Assembly (NCBI GenBank): GCA_030754715.1
Contig: JASLZV010000081.1
Coordinates: 1 to 7,446 of the forward strand
Reading direction: 5' to 3'
Origin: Phycisphaerae bacterium
GTDB lineage: Bacteria; Planctomycetota; Phycisphaerae; SM23-33
DNA length: 7,446 nucleotides
The notes under the pieces are model-generated. The model did no database searches. It was not told the origin of the DNA and saw only the letters and a program-made list of their open reading frames with translations. The position numbers were made by a program, and so were the translations under genes. Below, piece by piece: positions 5,905 through 7,446 of the stretch; positions within the stretch are counted from its first letter, which is position 1; the number at the start of each line of letters is the position of its first letter.

Positions 5905-6909
5905 CTAGGCGGACGGAATCTCAACACCGAGCATATCAAAAACTTCGTGCAGAAAATTCTCACCCAGACGTTTGTACCCCTCGGCATCGGGGTGTACCAG
6001 GTCGGGCAGAAGCTCTGCCAGGTCCGGCCCCAGGAGATTCAGACCATCGACGTAGTGAATGTTCCGGTCCCCGCGCCGCCGCAAAACTTCTACTGCGTGG
6101 CGCAGGTCGGCCCGAATCATTTCCAGCGTCAACCCCGTAGGCCCGGGCATGGTTTCCCGCTCCGGGGACCAGATGGGTGAGCACATGACAAGAGGGATGC
6201 CCGGGTGCCCGTCGCGGATAGTCACGATGCTGCCCAGGACGGCCGGCAGGAACGTGCGAGGGCTCAAGCTGCCGCCGTGCACGTTGATCCCCAGTTTCAG
6301 CGAGATAAACTGGGCCGGCAGATCACGAATAAACCTGGCGATCATCGAGTCAACATGGCATTGCCCGCCAAATCCAAGCGACGTCAGGTTCAGGTTCTTC
6401 GCTCGCGATACTATGGCGGGCCAGGTAAATGACGGACTGCCGGCCCCACCACAGTGGGTAATGGAACTGCCGTATGTGATCCATTTAGGCCGCAGGTCTT
6501 GGCTCTTATCGAGGAACGCGCCGTCGGGGAGCCCAATCGCCCGCAAGCAGAAAGGTAAAATGTGGTTCAGCCATAGTTCGAGTGTCTTTTCGCCCGGCGA
6601 CAGGTTCTTGAAGTGAATCATGGTATCGCCCTGCTTGAAAGCCGCCGTGCCTGCCAGCACATTGTCCGCATATAGATCAAGATTTCCGGCAGCCGCCATC
6701 GGCTGGGTCTCAAACGCGACTGCTTTTGCATCGGTGGCGAAGCGTAGCCGCACGCCCGAAGGCATGGCCGCCAGGTCACGGAGTTCTGGCGGATACATCT
6801 CAAGGTCATCACAGGGCAGGCGACACGGCATGACCCATCCGTCGCTACGTTTCAGGCAAACAGCCCCGCTCCAAGTCAACCGAGCGTCGTGGGAGGCTAC
6901 TGAGGTCAT
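5905..6909 (-). CDS. SGNH/GDSL hydrolase with N-terminal GxDLY-type domain
   Basis: This is a predicted serine esterase of the SGNH superfamily, 334 residues. The N-terminal third (about 10-135) is a beta-rich domain of the GxDLY type, with GNLDLY at 75-80. The hydrolase domain follows. Its block I is YGSSIT (146-151, nucleophile Ser149, with Ser replacing Asp of the GDS motif). Block II is GFGGQ (179-183, oxyanion-hole Gly182). Block III is LGINVHGG (206-213, Asn209). Block V is DLVH (303-306, giving Asp303 and His306 of the triad). All four SGNH residues are present, so it should be active. No signal peptide is seen, so it is probably cytoplasmic. The substrate is unknown; related proteins act on acyl or acetyl esters, often of carbohydrates. 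The ATG at 6909 follows a GGAAAGAG ribosome site. It lies 40 bases after the upstream gene and 65 before anmK, in the same direction. Confidence 0.88.
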   Translation of the reverse strand: MTSVASHDARLTWSGAVCLKRSDGWVMPCRLPCDDLEMYPPELRDLAAMPSGVRLRFATDAKAVAFETQPMAAAGNLDLYADNVLAGTAAFKQGDTMIHFKNLSPGEKTLELWLNHILPFCLRAIGLPDGAFLDKSQDLRPKWITYGSSITHCGGAGSPSFTWPAIVSRAKNLNLTSLGFGGQCHVDSMIARFIRDLPAQFISLKLGINVHGGSLSPRTFLPAVLGSIVTIRDGHPGIPLVMCSPIWSPERETMPGPTGLTLEMIRADLRHAVEVLRRRGDRNIHYVDGLNLLGPDLAELLPDLVHPDAEGYKRLGENFLHEVFDMLGVEIPSA

Positions 6910-6949
6910 GTGATTCTCTTTCCGTCAACTTCCTCGAGCTTGTGCGACG

Positions 6950-7435
6950 TCACCGCAGACCTCCAGCAGACCCAGCCGTCTCACCGGTCCAGGTTGCCGA
7001 CGTCGAGGACAAGAGATGTTTCATAGCCGCGGCCATCGCTGTCACGTCGGGCTTGTCCGAAGCGTCCATTACGAATACAAGTGGCGCTGCCGCGGCATGC
7101 CCGGAGGCTTGCCCGGCGCCTATCAGCATCAACCAGCGGTGCCATCCAGTTGGCGAGGGCCAAATCGCCGAACTGATCTGTAGGGAAAAGCCGCGCGCCG
7201 ACCAACGGTGGAATCGGATCGTCAGAAACCCCGCTTTTCGCATGCGGGCCTCGTAATCGTCCAGGAGTGCTTCGGACTTGCCCGCCCACCGGGCGGCGTT
7301 GACCCGGGCAAAAAGTAGACCTCCCAGCCGCGGCGTGAGATAAATCTGCACGTAGGGCATCTTGTCGGACTGATATTTGCGTTCCCCCTGGGTTGCTCGC
7401 AGCCAATTCATCGGCGCGCCTACCGACACGCACAT
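6950..7435 (-). CDS. Hypothetical protein, possibly partial at the right edge
   Basis: I do not recognise this protein. The frame gives 161 residues with GC-rich third positions in keeping with its neighbours. Its composition is protein-like: aromatic and aliphatic stretches such as YVQIYLTP (28-35), an amphipathic helix-like part at about 50-69, the tryptophan-rich TGWHRWLML (96-104) and the beta-like PLVFVMD (118-124). The overlapping frame on the same strand is far richer in arginine and looks like a shadow. The ATG at 7435 has AGGAAGG five bases upstream, a plausible ribosome site. No stop is seen in the few codons left before the window edge, so it could also be the C-terminal part of a longer protein. 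It ends 40 bases before the SGNH hydrolase gene and is likely cotranscribed with it. No signal peptide or clear membrane segment is seen. Confidence 0.5.
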   Translation of the reverse strand: MCVSVGAPMNWLRATQGERKYQSDKMPYVQIYLTPRLGGLLFARVNAARWAGKSEALLDDYEARMRKAGFLTIRFHRWSARGFSLQISSAIWPSPTGWHRWLMLIGAGQASGHAAAAPLVFVMDASDKPDVTAMAAAMKHLLSSTSATWTGETAGSAGGLR

Positions 7436-7446
7436 CGGACCTTCCT

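Noticed and set aside
6981..7433. Alternative minus-strand frame of 150 residues over the right-edge gene
   Set aside because: It is Arg- and Gly-rich with weaker codon pattern than the 6950-7435 frame, which has hydrophobic and aromatic blocks and a good ribosome site.

Overview
The window is an ordinary, densely coded piece of bacterial chromosome. It is moderately GC-rich (judged by eye, not counted). One gene at the left edge, tyrS, reads rightward. Seven genes read leftward from the right edge, and the two sets meet tail to tail near 1244-1352. I see no tRNA, rRNA, CRISPR array, insertion sequence or phage gene. The combination fits a Planctomycetota-like bacterium, perhaps of the Phycisphaerae side: a Calvin-type class II aldolase, a stand-alone NAD(P)H-hydrate epimerase, a paired AnmK/MurQ, and a cytoplasmic GxDLY-type SGNH hydrolase. 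This is an impression from protein style, with no marker gene to fix it.

Layout, left to right: tyrosyl-tRNA synthetase (23-1243, +); class II fructose-bisphosphate aldolase (1353-2378, -); NAD(P)H-hydrate epimerase (2486-3172, -); thioredoxin with a CMPC active site (3256-3588, -); N-acetylmuramic acid 6-phosphate etherase MurQ (3700-4632, -); anhydro-N-acetylmuramic acid kinase AnmK (4634-5839, -); SGNH/GDSL hydrolase (5905-6909, -); and an unrecognised protein (6950-7435, -) whose frame is still open at the right edge.

In transcription order the minus-strand genes are: unknown protein, SGNH hydrolase, anmK, murQ, trx, nnrE, fba. anmK and murQ are one base apart and carry out successive steps of peptidoglycan recycling: 1,6-anhydro-MurNAc to MurNAc-6-phosphate, then to GlcNAc-6-phosphate plus D-lactate. 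A near-consensus sigma70-type promoter lies just before trx (TTGACA, 17-base spacer, TACGAT). A perfect TATAAT lies before fba, followed by a leader with two competing stem-loops. The strand therefore probably carries at least three transcription units: the cell-wall recycling group, trx-nnrE, and fba.

I did not find a new biological system. The points worth a second look are the thioredoxin with two unusual active-site substitutions, the structured fba leader, the altered substrate-loop motif in MurQ, a small in-frame tandem duplication at the end of anmK, the start-stop AUGUGA at the anmK start, and the SGNH hydrolase beside the muropeptide-recycling genes.
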